From Streptomyces sp. UW30 (lineage in GTDB: Bacteria > Actinomycetota > Actinomycetes > Streptomycetales > Streptomycetaceae): a stretch of DNA of 64,000 nt. Where the stretch lies: positions 194,132 to 258,131 of the forward strand of contig NZ_RDBN01000001.1 of NCBI RefSeq assembly GCF_008042075.1, read 5' to 3'. Made by a program: the position numbers and the translations under genes. Shown here in pieces: positions 17,504 to 25,686 of this stretch (within the stretch, counting starts at the first letter, position 1; each line of letters opens with the position of its first letter). The notes beneath the pieces were generated by a model. That model made no database searches. It saw only the letters and a list, made by a program, of their open reading frames with translations, and was not told the origin of the DNA.

Positions 17504-17567
17504 TACAGGTGAGATGGGGTACAGGTGAGATGGGGTACGGGTGAAATGGGGTACGGGTGAGAACGGC
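17504..17567. repeat. Four tandem copies of a 16-bp repeat
   Basis: Units TACAGGTGAGATGGGG (17504-17519), an identical copy (17520-17535), TACGGGTGAAATGGGG (17536-17551) and a degenerate fourth copy (17552-17567). The array fills the intergenic gap between the aldehyde dehydrogenase and the HIBDH-like gene. It contains no coding sequence or clear ribosome binding site. Confidence 0.9.
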
Positions 17568-17576
17568 GATGGCCGT

Positions 17577-19097
17577 TCAGGCCAGGTCGATCCAGGTGGT
17601 CTTGAGTGCCGTGTACGCGTCGAGCGCGTGCAGGGACTTGTCGCGGCCCGCGCCGGTGGCCTTGAAGCCGCCGAAGGGGGTGATGACGTCGCTGGCGTCG
17701 AAGGTGTTGACCCACACCGTGCCGGCCCGCAGCCGCCTCGCGGTGCGGTGGGCGACCTTCACGTCCCGGGTCCAGACGGAGGCGACGAGCCCGAAGTCGC
17801 TCTGGTTCGCCAGCCGTACGCCCTCGTCGACGTCGCCGTCGTAGGACACCACGGCCAGGACCGGGCCGAAGATCTCCTCCTGGCCGACGACGGACGTGTT
17901 CACGACGCCGTCGAGCACGGTCGGTTCGACGAAGGTGCCGCCGGACTCGGTGAGCGTGCGCCCGCCGCCCAGCAGCACCCGCGCGCCGTCCTCCTTGCCG
18001 CGCTCGATGTAGCCCAGGATCTTCACCAGTTGGCCCTCGTCGACGATGGGCCCCATCACGGTGGCCGGGTCGAGCGGGTCGCCGACCCGGAAGGTGTCCG
18101 CGGTGATCTGCCGTACGGCATCGAGGAGTTGGTCCTTCACCGACGCGTGGACGACGATCCGCGAGCCCGCGTTGCAGGTCTGCCCCGCGTTGTAGAAGAT
18201 CCCCCACGCCACGGCGGACGCGGCGGCCTCGATGTCGGCGTCGGCCAGCACCAGCTGCGGCGACTTGCCGCCCGCCTCCACGGCGACCTGCTTGCCGTTG
18301 GACTCGCCCGCGTACACCTGGAAGAGCCGGGCCACCTCCGCCGAGCCGGTAAAGGCGATCTTGTCGACCTCGGGATGCCGGCCGAGGGCCTGCCCCGCGA
18401 CCTCGCCCCGCCCCGGGACCACATTGAACACACCGTCGGGCAGCCCCGCCTCGGAGGCCAGCGCCGCCAGCCTGAGCGCGGCGAGCGAGGTCTGCTCGGC
18501 GGGCTTGAGGACGACGCTGTTGCCGGTGGCCAGCGCCGGGCCCAGCTTCCAACTGGCGATCAGCAGCGCGTAGTTCCACGGCACGACCGCGCCGACGACT
18601 CCCAACGGCTCCCGGGTGATCAGCGCGAGCGCGTCACCGGGCGTCGGCGCCACCTCGTCGTACGTCTTGTCGATGGTCTCGGCGTACCAGGCGATGGTCT
18701 CGGCGGCCTTGTCGACGTCGATGCGCACCGACTCGGTGATGGGCTTGCCCATCTCCAGCGTGTCGAGCAGCGCCAGTTCCTCGGCGTTCGCCCGGATCAG
18801 CTCGGCCCAGCGCAGCAGGACCCGCTTGCGCTCCTTCGGCGCGAGGTCCCGCCAGCGGCCGTCCTCGAAGGCGGCACGCGCGGACCGCACCGCACGGTCG
18901 ACGTCCTCGACCCCGGCGGCCTGCACCTCTGCCAGCACCGCACCGTCACGGGGCGAGACACTGGTGAAGCTGTCGCCGGAGGCGGCGTCGGTGAAGGCGC
19001 CGCCGATGAACAGGCGCGTCTCGAAGGAGAGCTTGCCCGCTGCCGCCAGCCACTCGTCGTACGAGCGGGACAGCAACTCCTCGATCGTGTACGTCAC
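17577..19097 (-). CDS. NAD(P)-dependent aldehyde dehydrogenase
   Basis: 506-residue aldehyde dehydrogenase superfamily enzyme, closest in pattern to PuuC-like and betaine-aldehyde-like forms. Visible are VVPWNYALLIASWKLGPALATGNSVVLKPAEQ split by the Asn of PWN, the catalytic Glu in VAVEAGGKSPQ and the catalytic Cys in YNAGQTCNAGSR. GTG start at 19097 overlaps the stop of the upstream enolase-superfamily gene (GTGA), so the two are translationally coupled. Third gene of the fae operon; probably oxidises a semialdehyde intermediate. Confidence 0.93.
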   Translation of the reverse strand: MTYTIEELLSRSYDEWLAAAGKLSFETRLFIGGAFTDAASGDSFTSVSPRDGAVLAEVQAAGVEDVDRAVRSARAAFEDGRWRDLAPKERKRVLLRWAELIRANAEELALLDTLEMGKPITESVRIDVDKAAETIAWYAETIDKTYDEVAPTPGDALALITREPLGVVGAVVPWNYALLIASWKLGPALATGNSVVLKPAEQTSLAALRLAALASEAGLPDGVFNVVPGRGEVAGQALGRHPEVDKIAFTGSAEVARLFQVYAGESNGKQVAVEAGGKSPQLVLADADIEAAASAVAWGIFYNAGQTCNAGSRIVVHASVKDQLLDAVRQITADTFRVGDPLDPATVMGPIVDEGQLVKILGYIERGKEDGARVLLGGGRTLTESGGTFVEPTVLDGVVNTSVVGQEEIFGPVLAVVSYDGDVDEGVRLANQSDFGLVASVWTRDVKVAHRTARRLRAGTVWVNTFDASDVITPFGGFKATGAGRDKSLHALDAYTALKTTWIDLA

Positions 19098-20206
19098 TTG
19101 ATCCTCCAGCGGTCGATCGCGTCCTCGTCCAGCTCCACGCCGAGCCCGGGCCTGTCCGGGATCTCCAGGTCGCCCTCGGCGTTCACCCGGACCGGCTCGG
19201 CGAGCATGAAGTCGCGGCGCTCGGGGGTCCAGCCGGGCGGGTCGTAGGGGAACTCGAAGAAGGGGCCGCCGCCGACGCCCGCCGCGACGTGCAGGTTGGC
19301 GAGCACACCGATGCCGTTGGTCCAGCTGTGCGGGGTGAACTGACGGTGCTTGAGGTGCGCCAGCTCGGCCAGGGTGCGGGCGCGCTGCATGCCGATCGCG
19401 AGCACCACGTCCATCTGGTAGATGTCCAGGGCGTCCTCTTCGAGGTAGCGCAGCAGCTCGGTGGGGGAATGGTGCATCTCGCCCGCGGCGATCCGCACCC
19501 CCGGGTTCTCCGCACGCAGCCGCTTGAAGCCTGCCAGGTCCGCGTACGGCAGCGGCTCCTCGACCCAGAACACGTCGAGCTCGGCGAGACGGGCGATGGT
19601 CTTGCGGGTCCTGGCGAGGTCGGAGGCGTTCGCCGTGTCGCCCGCCATCCGCCAGGACTGGTTCAGGTCGACCATGATCTCGAAGTCGGCCCCGAGCTCC
19701 TCACGCACGGCGCGCACCGCGGCGATGCCCTCGTCGACGCGGCTGCGGTCGATCCGGATCTTCATGGCCCGGAAGCCCGCCTCACGCACCTTCAGGGCGG
19801 TGGCGACCCGCTCCTCGGGGGACTTGAGCTCCCCGGAGGAGGCGTACGCGGGCAGCTTCTTCGCCGTGTTGCCGAAGAGCTCCGACACCGGGCGGCCGTG
19901 CACCTTGCCGATGACGTCCCACAGCGCGGCCTCCAGGGGCCAGTAGTGGGCGCCGTGGAAGTTGGCAGTCTCGATCGCCCTGACGTGCCGGGTGATGTCG
20001 AGGGGGTCCTCGCCGACGAACAGGTGCTTGTACGTCTCGAAGCCGTCCATGAGGTCGCCCGAGCCGATGCCGGTGACGCCCTCGTCGGTGTGGACGCGGA
20101 CGATCGTCGCGTCGAAGGTCCGGCGCGGCTCCGGGTCCCAGGCGGCGCGGAACGGCGGGTCCAGCTCCAGGCGCAGCCGGTCCAGGGTGATGTCGGTGAT
20201 CTTCAT
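19094..20206 (-). CDS. Enolase superfamily (mandelate racemase/muconate lactonizing) enzyme
   Basis: 370-residue enolase-superfamily enzyme. The N-terminal capping domain is followed by a barrel with the Lys region AMKIRIDRS, metal ligands in MVDLNQSW (Asp), VEEPL (Glu) and AAGEMHHS (Glu), and the His of TPHSWTNGIG with Asp of IYQMDVV as dyad. This His-Asp dyad marks the mandelate-racemase subgroup, mostly acid-sugar dehydratases. The ATG overlaps the fae stop (ATGA). The sugar-acid substrate cannot be assigned from sequence alone. Confidence 0.9.
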   Translation of the reverse strand: MKITDITLDRLRLELDPPFRAAWDPEPRRTFDATIVRVHTDEGVTGIGSGDLMDGFETYKHLFVGEDPLDITRHVRAIETANFHGAHYWPLEAALWDVIGKVHGRPVSELFGNTAKKLPAYASSGELKSPEERVATALKVREAGFRAMKIRIDRSRVDEGIAAVRAVREELGADFEIMVDLNQSWRMAGDTANASDLARTRKTIARLAELDVFWVEEPLPYADLAGFKRLRAENPGVRIAAGEMHHSPTELLRYLEEDALDIYQMDVVLAIGMQRARTLAELAHLKHRQFTPHSWTNGIGVLANLHVAAGVGGGPFFEFPYDPPGWTPERRDFMLAEPVRVNAEGDLEIPDRPGLGVELDEDAIDRWRIK

Positions 20207-20742
20207 CGGGCGAGCACCTCGGCGGTCGGCGTGTAGAACGGGTTGGCCGGGCCCTCCTTGGCGGCGGCCTGCACGTCGGAGACGCTGGGCGTGCCGGTCA
20301 CGGCGGCCCGCACCGCGCCGTACGCGGCGGCGCGCTGGTTGCGGAAGGAGACGTCCAGGTCGCCGACCGCCGGGTTGACCCACACCGCGGCGATGATCAG
20401 CAGGTCGTCGGCCTCCTCGGCCGGGATCAGCCCGTCGTCGACCGCGTCCGCGACCCCCTGCGCAAGCCCCGCCTGCGCGGAGCCCCAGGTGGCGCGCTGG
20501 TGCAGCTCGCCCTCCGCCGCGGCCTTGGCCACGAACAGGGTCAACGGCTTCACCGGCACGGACGGCCGCACGACCGTCATGAACGGGACGTGCCCGGCGC
20601 TCGGGGTCGCCAGAGCCGTCGCCCAGGCGGTCTCGACGGGGCCGCCCTTGCGTCCGATCACGATGTTCGTGTGGGCGGCGTCGGCGCCCTCACCGACGAA
20701 GGACTCGCCGATGAGCGCGGTCGGGGCAAAGGGCGAAGGCAT
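20203..20742 (-). CDS. Formaldehyde-activating enzyme (Fae) family protein
   Basis: 179-residue protein with the Fae fold. In methylotrophs Fae condenses formaldehyde with tetrahydromethanopterin. Family features are IGESFVGEGADAAHTNIVIG with the conserved His24, the segment GPVETAWATAL, the lysine in VPVKPLTLFVAKA, and a GLAQGVADAVDDGLIPAEEADDLLIIAAVWVNPA region split over two helices and a strand. The residue after His differs (AHTN against AHID in methylotrophs), so pterin binding may have changed. AGGAG lies before the ATG at 20742. It heads the five-gene minus operon and is coupled to the enolase-superfamily gene. Streptomyces is not known to make methanopterin, so the true substrate is open. 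Confidence 0.85.
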   Translation of the reverse strand: MPSPFAPTALIGESFVGEGADAAHTNIVIGRKGGPVETAWATALATPSAGHVPFMTVVRPSVPVKPLTLFVAKAAAEGELHQRATWGSAQAGLAQGVADAVDDGLIPAEEADDLLIIAAVWVNPAVGDLDVSFRNQRAAAYGAVRAAVTGTPSVSDVQAAAKEGPANPFYTPTAEVLAR

Positions 20743-20901
20743 GGAATCTCCTGGATCTCCGGGAGCGGGAAGCGGCGCCGGACCGGGCGAGCCGGCGAGG
20801 TGTGCGCAAAGCTCGCATACCTCGCAGTTCACCGGCCCGATGCGGCGAATCTAGGTCCGCCGCCACCCCCTCGCAAGGCGCTCGCGGGAATCGAAATGCC
20901 C

Positions 20902-20945
20902 GTTGCTCTCCTGACAACTTCCGGCCTGACCTGGGGGTTCCCTTG
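20902..20945. promoter_or_regulatory. Putative IclR operator between fae operon and iclR
   Basis: The 17-base palindrome-like GTTGCTCTCCTGACAAC (20902-20918) is followed by GGGGTTCCCTTG (20934-20945). Nearly the same two-part arrangement occurs at 21801-21846 before the second aldehyde dehydrogenase. The site lies in the 229-base divergent intergenic region (20743-20971). Confidence 0.55.
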
Positions 20946-20971
20946 CCGACGGGCACGCATACGATGACCCC

Positions 20972-21760
20972 GTGACCGACTCCTCCTCGGCCTCCCGCGG
21001 ACACGGCCTGCGCCGTGACATCGACCTGCTGGAGGCGCTCGCCTCCGACGAGGCGCAGAACGCCGGCGGCCTCGGCGTCGTACGCCTCGCGCAGCTGGTC
21101 GGCCGCGAGAAGACCCAGGTCTCCCGGGCCCTGAAGGCCCTCGCCGCCGAGGGCATCGTCGAGCGCGACCCCGACACCCTGGAGTACCGCCTGGGCTGGC
21201 GGCTGTTCTCCCTGGTGGCCCGCACCTCCGAGAGCCGACTGGTGCGGGTGGCCGAACCGGTCATGCACACCCTGTCGGCGGACCTGGAGGAGACCAGCCA
21301 CCTGTGCGTGCTCAGCGACCGCGACGTCCTCACCCTGCTGTCGGTCTCCGGGCACTCCTTCCGCGTCCACGGCTGGGAGGGACGCGGGGTGCCCGCCTGG
21401 CGGCTGTCCGCGGGGCGCGTCCTGCTCGCCGACGCCACGCCCGACGAGCTGTACGTCCGCTTCGGCACGACCGGCGAGATGCCGGTGCAGGACCTGTGGA
21501 CCCTCATCCAGGACGCCAAGGGGCGGGGCTACGCGCAGGTGAGCGAGGAGTTCGAGGAGGGGCTCGTCGGCGTGTCGGCACCGGTGCGCGACTTCCGGGG
21601 CCGGGTCGTCGCGGCGATCAACATCTCCGCCCCCAAGGCCCGCCTCGGCGAGCGTCTCGACGAGGCGGGGCGTACGACGGCCCGGGCGGCGGGACGGGTG
21701 TCGTCGCTGCTGGGCTGGGAACCGCGCCGCACTCCGCTGCTGCGGGCCCGGCTGACCTGA
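20972..21760 (+). CDS. IclR family transcriptional regulator
   Basis: 262-residue IclR-type regulator. The N-terminal winged HTH (about 10-75) contains LGVVRLAQLVGREKTQVSRALKALAAEGIVERD; the C-terminal effector domain shows SHLCVLSDRDVLTLLSVSG and GVSAPVRDFRGRVVAAINISAP. Divergent from the fae operon and followed by the aldehyde dehydrogenase/MFS pair on the same strand. Related palindromes sit in both flanking intergenic regions, so it probably controls both transcription units. GTG start at 20972. Confidence 0.92.
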   Translation: MTDSSSASRGHGLRRDIDLLEALASDEAQNAGGLGVVRLAQLVGREKTQVSRALKALAAEGIVERDPDTLEYRLGWRLFSLVARTSESRLVRVAEPVMHTLSADLEETSHLCVLSDRDVLTLLSVSGHSFRVHGWEGRGVPAWRLSAGRVLLADATPDELYVRFGTTGEMPVQDLWTLIQDAKGRGYAQVSEEFEEGLVGVSAPVRDFRGRVVAAINISAPKARLGERLDEAGRTTARAAGRVSSLLGWEPRRTPLLRARLT

Positions 21761-21800
21761 CGGCCGTACTGCTCCCCCTACTGCCGGGCATGATCGGCGA

Positions 21801-21846
21801 GTTGCCCTCAGAGCAACCCCCGTTTCGATCCGCCGGGGTTGCCTTG
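21801..21846. promoter_or_regulatory. Putative IclR operator before the aldehyde dehydrogenase/MFS operon
   Basis: GTTGCCCTCAGAGCAAC (21801-21817) is a good 17-base palindrome, and GCAACCCC (21813-21820) with GGGGTTGC (21835-21842) forms a perfect second inverted repeat. GGGGTTGCCTTG (21835-21846) parallels the site at 20934-20945. It lies about 75 bases upstream of the ATG at 21921. Confidence 0.58.
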
Positions 21847-21920
21847 TCGGCCCCATGACGCGCTCGTAAATTCACCGCGCATCGGACGAGCCCCGTCCGA
21901 AACGGAGAAAAGAGCAGCTC

Positions 21921-23396
21921 ATGAACCTCGCCGGCATCGACCTCCTGGCCAAGGCGCCGCTCGCGGAAGGCGATGTGTTCCTCGGCGGCCGCTGGCTCCC
22001 GGCCGCCGACGGACGGACCTACCCGGTCCACGACCCGGCCACCGGCGAGCTGATCCGCCACGTCGGCGCGGCGGGGCCTCAGGACGCCCGCGCGGCGATC
22101 GAGGCGGCACAGTCGGCGGCGGCCGGCTGGCGCACGACACCGGCCCGGCGCCGTTCGGAGATCCTCCACGACACCTTCGCGCTGATGCGCGAGCACACCG
22201 ACACCCTCGCCCGGCTCATCGTGCTGGAGAACGGCAAGGCCCACCGGGACGCGGTGGCCGAAGTCGGGTACGCCGCCGAGTTCTTCCGCTGGTTCGCCGA
22301 GGAGGGGGTCCGCGTCGGCTCCTCCTTCGGGGACGCCCCGGCCGGCGGCTACCGGCATGTCGTACGCAAGCATCCTGTCGGCGTCACCGCCTTCGTGACC
22401 CCCTGGAACTTCCCGGCCGCCATGGCCACCCGCAAGATCGCCCCGGCGCTCGCCGCGGGCTGCCCGGTCCTGCTCAAGCCCGCCCCGCAGACCCCGCTCA
22501 CCGCTCTCGCGATCGCCGCGCTGCTCGCCGAAGCCGGCCTGCCCGACGGCCTGCTGAACGTCCTGCCGACCGACCGCGCCCCCGAGGTCGTCTCGGCCTG
22601 GCTCGGCGACGACCGGGTCCGCAAGTTCTCCTTCACCGGCTCCACCGCCACCGGCAAGGTGCTCCTGGAGCAGGCCGCGGCGAACGTCGTCAACGTCACG
22701 ATGGAGCTGGGCGGCAACGCCCCCTTCGTCGTCTGCGCGGACGCCGACGTCGACGCGGCCGTGCGCGGCGCGATGGACGCGAAGATGCGCGGGGGCGGCG
22801 AGGTCTGCGTCGCCGCCAACCGGTTCTACGTCCACGAGTCCGTCGCCGCCGAGTTCACCGAGAAGTTCGGCGCCGCCATGGCCGCCGTACGCGTCGGACC
22901 CGGCATGGAAGGCGGCGTCACCCTCGGGCCCATGGTCGACCAAGGCGCCGTCGACAAGATCCGCTCCCTCGTCGACGACGCCCTCGCCCGCGGCGCACGG
23001 ATCGCCGCACAGGGCTCGATGCCCGACGGGCCCGGCCACTTCCACCCGGCGACCGTCCTCGTCGACGTCCCCGACGACGCCCGGATCCTGCACGAGGAGG
23101 TCTTCGGACCGGTAGCGCCGCTCACCACATTCACCGACGAGGTCGAGATGATCGCCCGCGCCAACGCCACCGTCCACGGCCTGGCTTCCTACGTCTACTC
23201 CCGCGACGTCGGCCGTGCACTGCGCATCGCCGAACGCCTGGAGGCCGGCATGGTCGGCGTCAACCGCGGCCTGCTGTCCGACCCGGCCGCCCCCTTCGGC
23301 GGCGTCAAGCAGTCCGGCCTCGGCAGGGAGGGCGGCCGTGAAGGCATCGAGGCCTTCCTGGAGACGCAGTACATCGCCCTGGACTGGCCCAACTGA
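21921..23396 (+). CDS. NAD(P)-dependent aldehyde dehydrogenase (succinate-semialdehyde type)
   Basis: 491-residue aldehyde dehydrogenase of the GabD-like subgroup. Motifs: FVTPWNFPAAMATRKIAPAL, FTGSTATGKVLL, MELGGNAPFVV with catalytic Glu, and GGGEVCVAANRFYV with the catalytic Cys (usually GQVC, here GEVC). The C-terminal PFGGVKQSGLGREGG is canonical. It follows the iclR gene and a putative IclR operator and precedes an MFS permease by 50 bases, so it likely handles a semialdehyde from the imported substrate together with the fae operon. Confidence 0.92.
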   Translation: MNLAGIDLLAKAPLAEGDVFLGGRWLPAADGRTYPVHDPATGELIRHVGAAGPQDARAAIEAAQSAAAGWRTTPARRRSEILHDTFALMREHTDTLARLIVLENGKAHRDAVAEVGYAAEFFRWFAEEGVRVGSSFGDAPAGGYRHVVRKHPVGVTAFVTPWNFPAAMATRKIAPALAAGCPVLLKPAPQTPLTALAIAALLAEAGLPDGLLNVLPTDRAPEVVSAWLGDDRVRKFSFTGSTATGKVLLEQAAANVVNVTMELGGNAPFVVCADADVDAAVRGAMDAKMRGGGEVCVAANRFYVHESVAAEFTEKFGAAMAAVRVGPGMEGGVTLGPMVDQGAVDKIRSLVDDALARGARIAAQGSMPDGPGHFHPATVLVDVPDDARILHEEVFGPVAPLTTFTDEVEMIARANATVHGLASYVYSRDVGRALRIAERLEAGMVGVNRGLLSDPAAPFGGVKQSGLGREGGREGIEAFLETQYIALDWPN

Positions 23397-23446
23397 CCTC
23401 CCCCGCACGCCTCTTCCGCTCACGCCGCTCATGACAAGGAACACCC

Positions 23447-24820
23447 ATGGCAATGACGCCTGCGACCCAGCATCAGCCCAGCACGCCTGAAGTCCCCGAC
23501 CACACCCGCGAACGCCGCCGTCTGCACACCAAGTTGAAGCTCGCCACGCAGATAGGGCAGGGCATCGACGGCTACATCATCGGCGGCATCGGCATGGCGA
23601 TGGCCGCGCTCACCACCGACCTTCACCTCTCCACCTTCATGCAGGGACTGGTCGGCGCCTCCCCGCTGATCGGCATCTTCATCGGAGGCCCCCTCTTCGG
23701 CCGGCTCGCCGACCGCTTCGGCCGCCGCCCGGTGTTCCTCGTCGACATGCTGATCTTCCTGATCGGCTCGGTCCTGCAGTTCTTCGTCACCGACGGCACC
23801 CAGCTCTTCCTCATCCGCCTGCTGATGGGCGTGGCGATCGGCGGCGAGTACGCCATCGGTGCACCGCTGCTGTCCGAGTACGCGCCCCGGCAGGGCCGCG
23901 GCCGGCTGCTGGCCAGCCTGGAGATCAGCTGGTACGTCGGATATGCGCTGGCCACGGTCGTCGGCGCCCTGTTCGCGGACGTCGACGGCGGCTGGCGGTG
24001 GTCCCTGGCCAGCAGCGCGGTCATCGCCGTGGTGTGCGTCGCGCTGCGCGGCGGCATCCCGGAGTCGGCCCGCTGGCTGCTGAGCAGGGGGCGCCGCGAG
24101 GAGGCCGAAGCGCTGATCGAGAAGTACGGCATCGAGGTCGACGTCGACGCCGAGCTCGACGAGTCCGACGCACCGGCGAGGGAGGGCTTCCGGGCGCTGT
24201 TCAACCGCCGGCACCTGCGCAGCACCGTGTTCGCCAGCGTCTTCTGGGCTGCGCTGGTCCTGCCGTACTTCGCCATCGGCACGTTCTGGACCCAGGTCTT
24301 CGAGGCCCTGAACATGGGCGACAACGCGGTCGCGGCGCTGCTCGTCTACTCCTTCACCGCTGTGGCCGGCGTGACGGCGGGCTGCCTCGTCGTCGACAGG
24401 ATCGGCCGGCGCAGGCTGCTCATCCCGCCGTTCTGGATCACCGCCGGCTGTCTGGCGCTGGTCGCCGTGTGGCCGTCGTCCACCCCGGTCATCGTCGGCG
24501 GCTTCCTCTTCTTCATCTTCCTCAACGCCGCCTCCAGCGCACTCACCGCCATCTACCCGCTGGAGGTCTTCCCGACCTCCCTGCGCACCACGGGCGTCGG
24601 CTTCGCCACCGCGATGAGCCGGGTCGGCGCGGCCATCGGCACCTTCCTGCTGCCGATGGGGCTCGAGCGGTTCGGCGCGGAGTTCGTGCTGCTGATCGGC
24701 GCCGGGGTGCTCGCGCTCGGCGGCCTGGTCTCGCAGTTCCTGGCCCCGGAGACGACCGACATGGACCTCGCCCGGGCGGCGCGCGAGGCACGCGGGCCGG
24801 TGGGCGCGAACAAGGTGTAG
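23447..24820 (+). CDS. MFS transporter (sugar/acid importer type)
   Basis: 457-residue major facilitator of the sugar/aromatic-acid porter group with about 12 membrane helices. Typical motifs are GPLFGRLADRFGRRPVFLVDM (split by the loop), GVAIGGEYAIGAPLLSEYAP after helix 4, and PLEVFPTSLRTTGVGFATAMSR in the second half. Located directly after the aldehyde dehydrogenase, it probably imports the substrate of the IclR-controlled pathway. A shared terminator follows at 24839. Confidence 0.9.
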   Translation: MAMTPATQHQPSTPEVPDHTRERRRLHTKLKLATQIGQGIDGYIIGGIGMAMAALTTDLHLSTFMQGLVGASPLIGIFIGGPLFGRLADRFGRRPVFLVDMLIFLIGSVLQFFVTDGTQLFLIRLLMGVAIGGEYAIGAPLLSEYAPRQGRGRLLASLEISWYVGYALATVVGALFADVDGGWRWSLASSAVIAVVCVALRGGIPESARWLLSRGRREEAEALIEKYGIEVDVDAELDESDAPAREGFRALFNRRHLRSTVFASVFWAALVLPYFAIGTFWTQVFEALNMGDNAVAALLVYSFTAVAGVTAGCLVVDRIGRRRLLIPPFWITAGCLALVAVWPSSTPVIVGGFLFFIFLNAASSALTAIYPLEVFPTSLRTTGVGFATAMSRVGAAIGTFLLPMGLERFGAEFVLLIGAGVLALGGLVSQFLAPETTDMDLARAAREARGPVGANKV

Positions 24821-24838
24821 GACCGCGGACATGGGAAA

Positions 24839-24871
24839 GGCCCCGCAGGCCGGCGCCTGCGGGGCCGTTTT
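24839..24871. terminator. Bidirectional intrinsic terminator
   Basis: 12-bp perfect stem GGCCCCGCAGGC (24839-24850) with GCCTGCGGGGCC (24855-24866), loop CGGC, then GTTTT. AAA precedes the stem, so it can also terminate the convergent minus-strand transcript from the chitinase/NLP genes. Confidence 0.85.
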
Positions 24872-24893
24872 CGTCCCACCTTGCAGCCGGGCG

Positions 24894-25661
24894 TCAGGCG
24901 TACGGGTCGAAGGGGATTCCGTCCGGGCCGGCGTAGTCCAGAGCCCACTGGAAGTCGCCGTCGTCGATCTTGACGGTGGCGGAGCCGAAGTCGGCGCTCA
25001 TGAGCTTGTCGCGGTATCCGGCCGGATAGCCGTTCCAGCCGACCAGGCGCGGGAAGAACCAGTTACCGGTGGCGTTCTCCGCGGGCTCGTCATTGCCGTT
25101 CGCGAAGCGGAAGCAGTGACTGGAGACGCCGTCCTTGTGGTAGACGATCTTCGGATGGGTGCCGTCGAAGCGGATCGCCGAACGGGCCGCCAGCTGGTAG
25201 GTGTTGTGCTGGGACACGGCCACGTACTCGACCTGGTTGTCCTTGGTCCACACGATGACGTGCTCCCAGTCGTGCGTGTGCCCGAGGGCCGCCGGACCGA
25301 GGGTGACCTGGTCCTTCTCGAAGTAGCTGGCGTACATCACCGCGCACCAGCCGTTGTTGCACTTCGCGCGCGAGTAGGTGTTGGCGTTGGCCAGCTGGGC
25401 GTAGTCGTGGCACTTGCCGTTGACGTCGCCGCCGAGCTTCAGGCCCGGGTTGAGGGTGCCGTCGGCGCCGATGGCGGCCGTGGCGTAGCAGCCGTCACCG
25501 TCGTAGTCGTAGGCCGGGGAGAACGTCTGCTCCAGGCCGTCGGCGTTCTGCGGCAGCAGGGTCAGGACGTTCGCGTGGGCACTCGCCGGGAGGGCCACGA
25601 CGAGGGTCATCGCACCGAGGGTGCCGAGGACGGCCTGGGCGAGGGATCTCAACTTGCGCAT
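24894..25661 (-). CDS. Secreted necrosis-inducing (NPP1/NLP) family protein
   Basis: 255-residue secreted protein with a signal peptide (MRKLRSLAQA then a hydrophobic core ending about ASAHA). The NLP heptapeptide GHRHDWE appears as GHTHDWE at 127-133; this motif carries the metal-binding and cytolysis residues in plant-pathogen NLPs. Cys pairs (Cys84, Cys101, Cys106) fit the disulfide pattern. NLPs bind plant sphingolipids and permeabilise membranes, but bacterial saprophyte homologues may have other targets. Twenty-five bases after the GH19 gene with a good AAGGAG site, so probably cotranscribed. Confidence 0.9.
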   Translation of the reverse strand: MRKLRSLAQAVLGTLGAMTLVVALPASAHANVLTLLPQNADGLEQTFSPAYDYDGDGCYATAAIGADGTLNPGLKLGGDVNGKCHDYAQLANANTYSRAKCNNGWCAVMYASYFEKDQVTLGPAALGHTHDWEHVIVWTKDNQVEYVAVSQHNTYQLAARSAIRFDGTHPKIVYHKDGVSSHCFRFANGNDEPAENATGNWFFPRLVGWNGYPAGYRDKLMSADFGSATVKIDDGDFQWALDYAGPDGIPFDPYA

Positions 25662-25686
25662 CGCGTCTCCTTGTTGAGCGGCGTCG

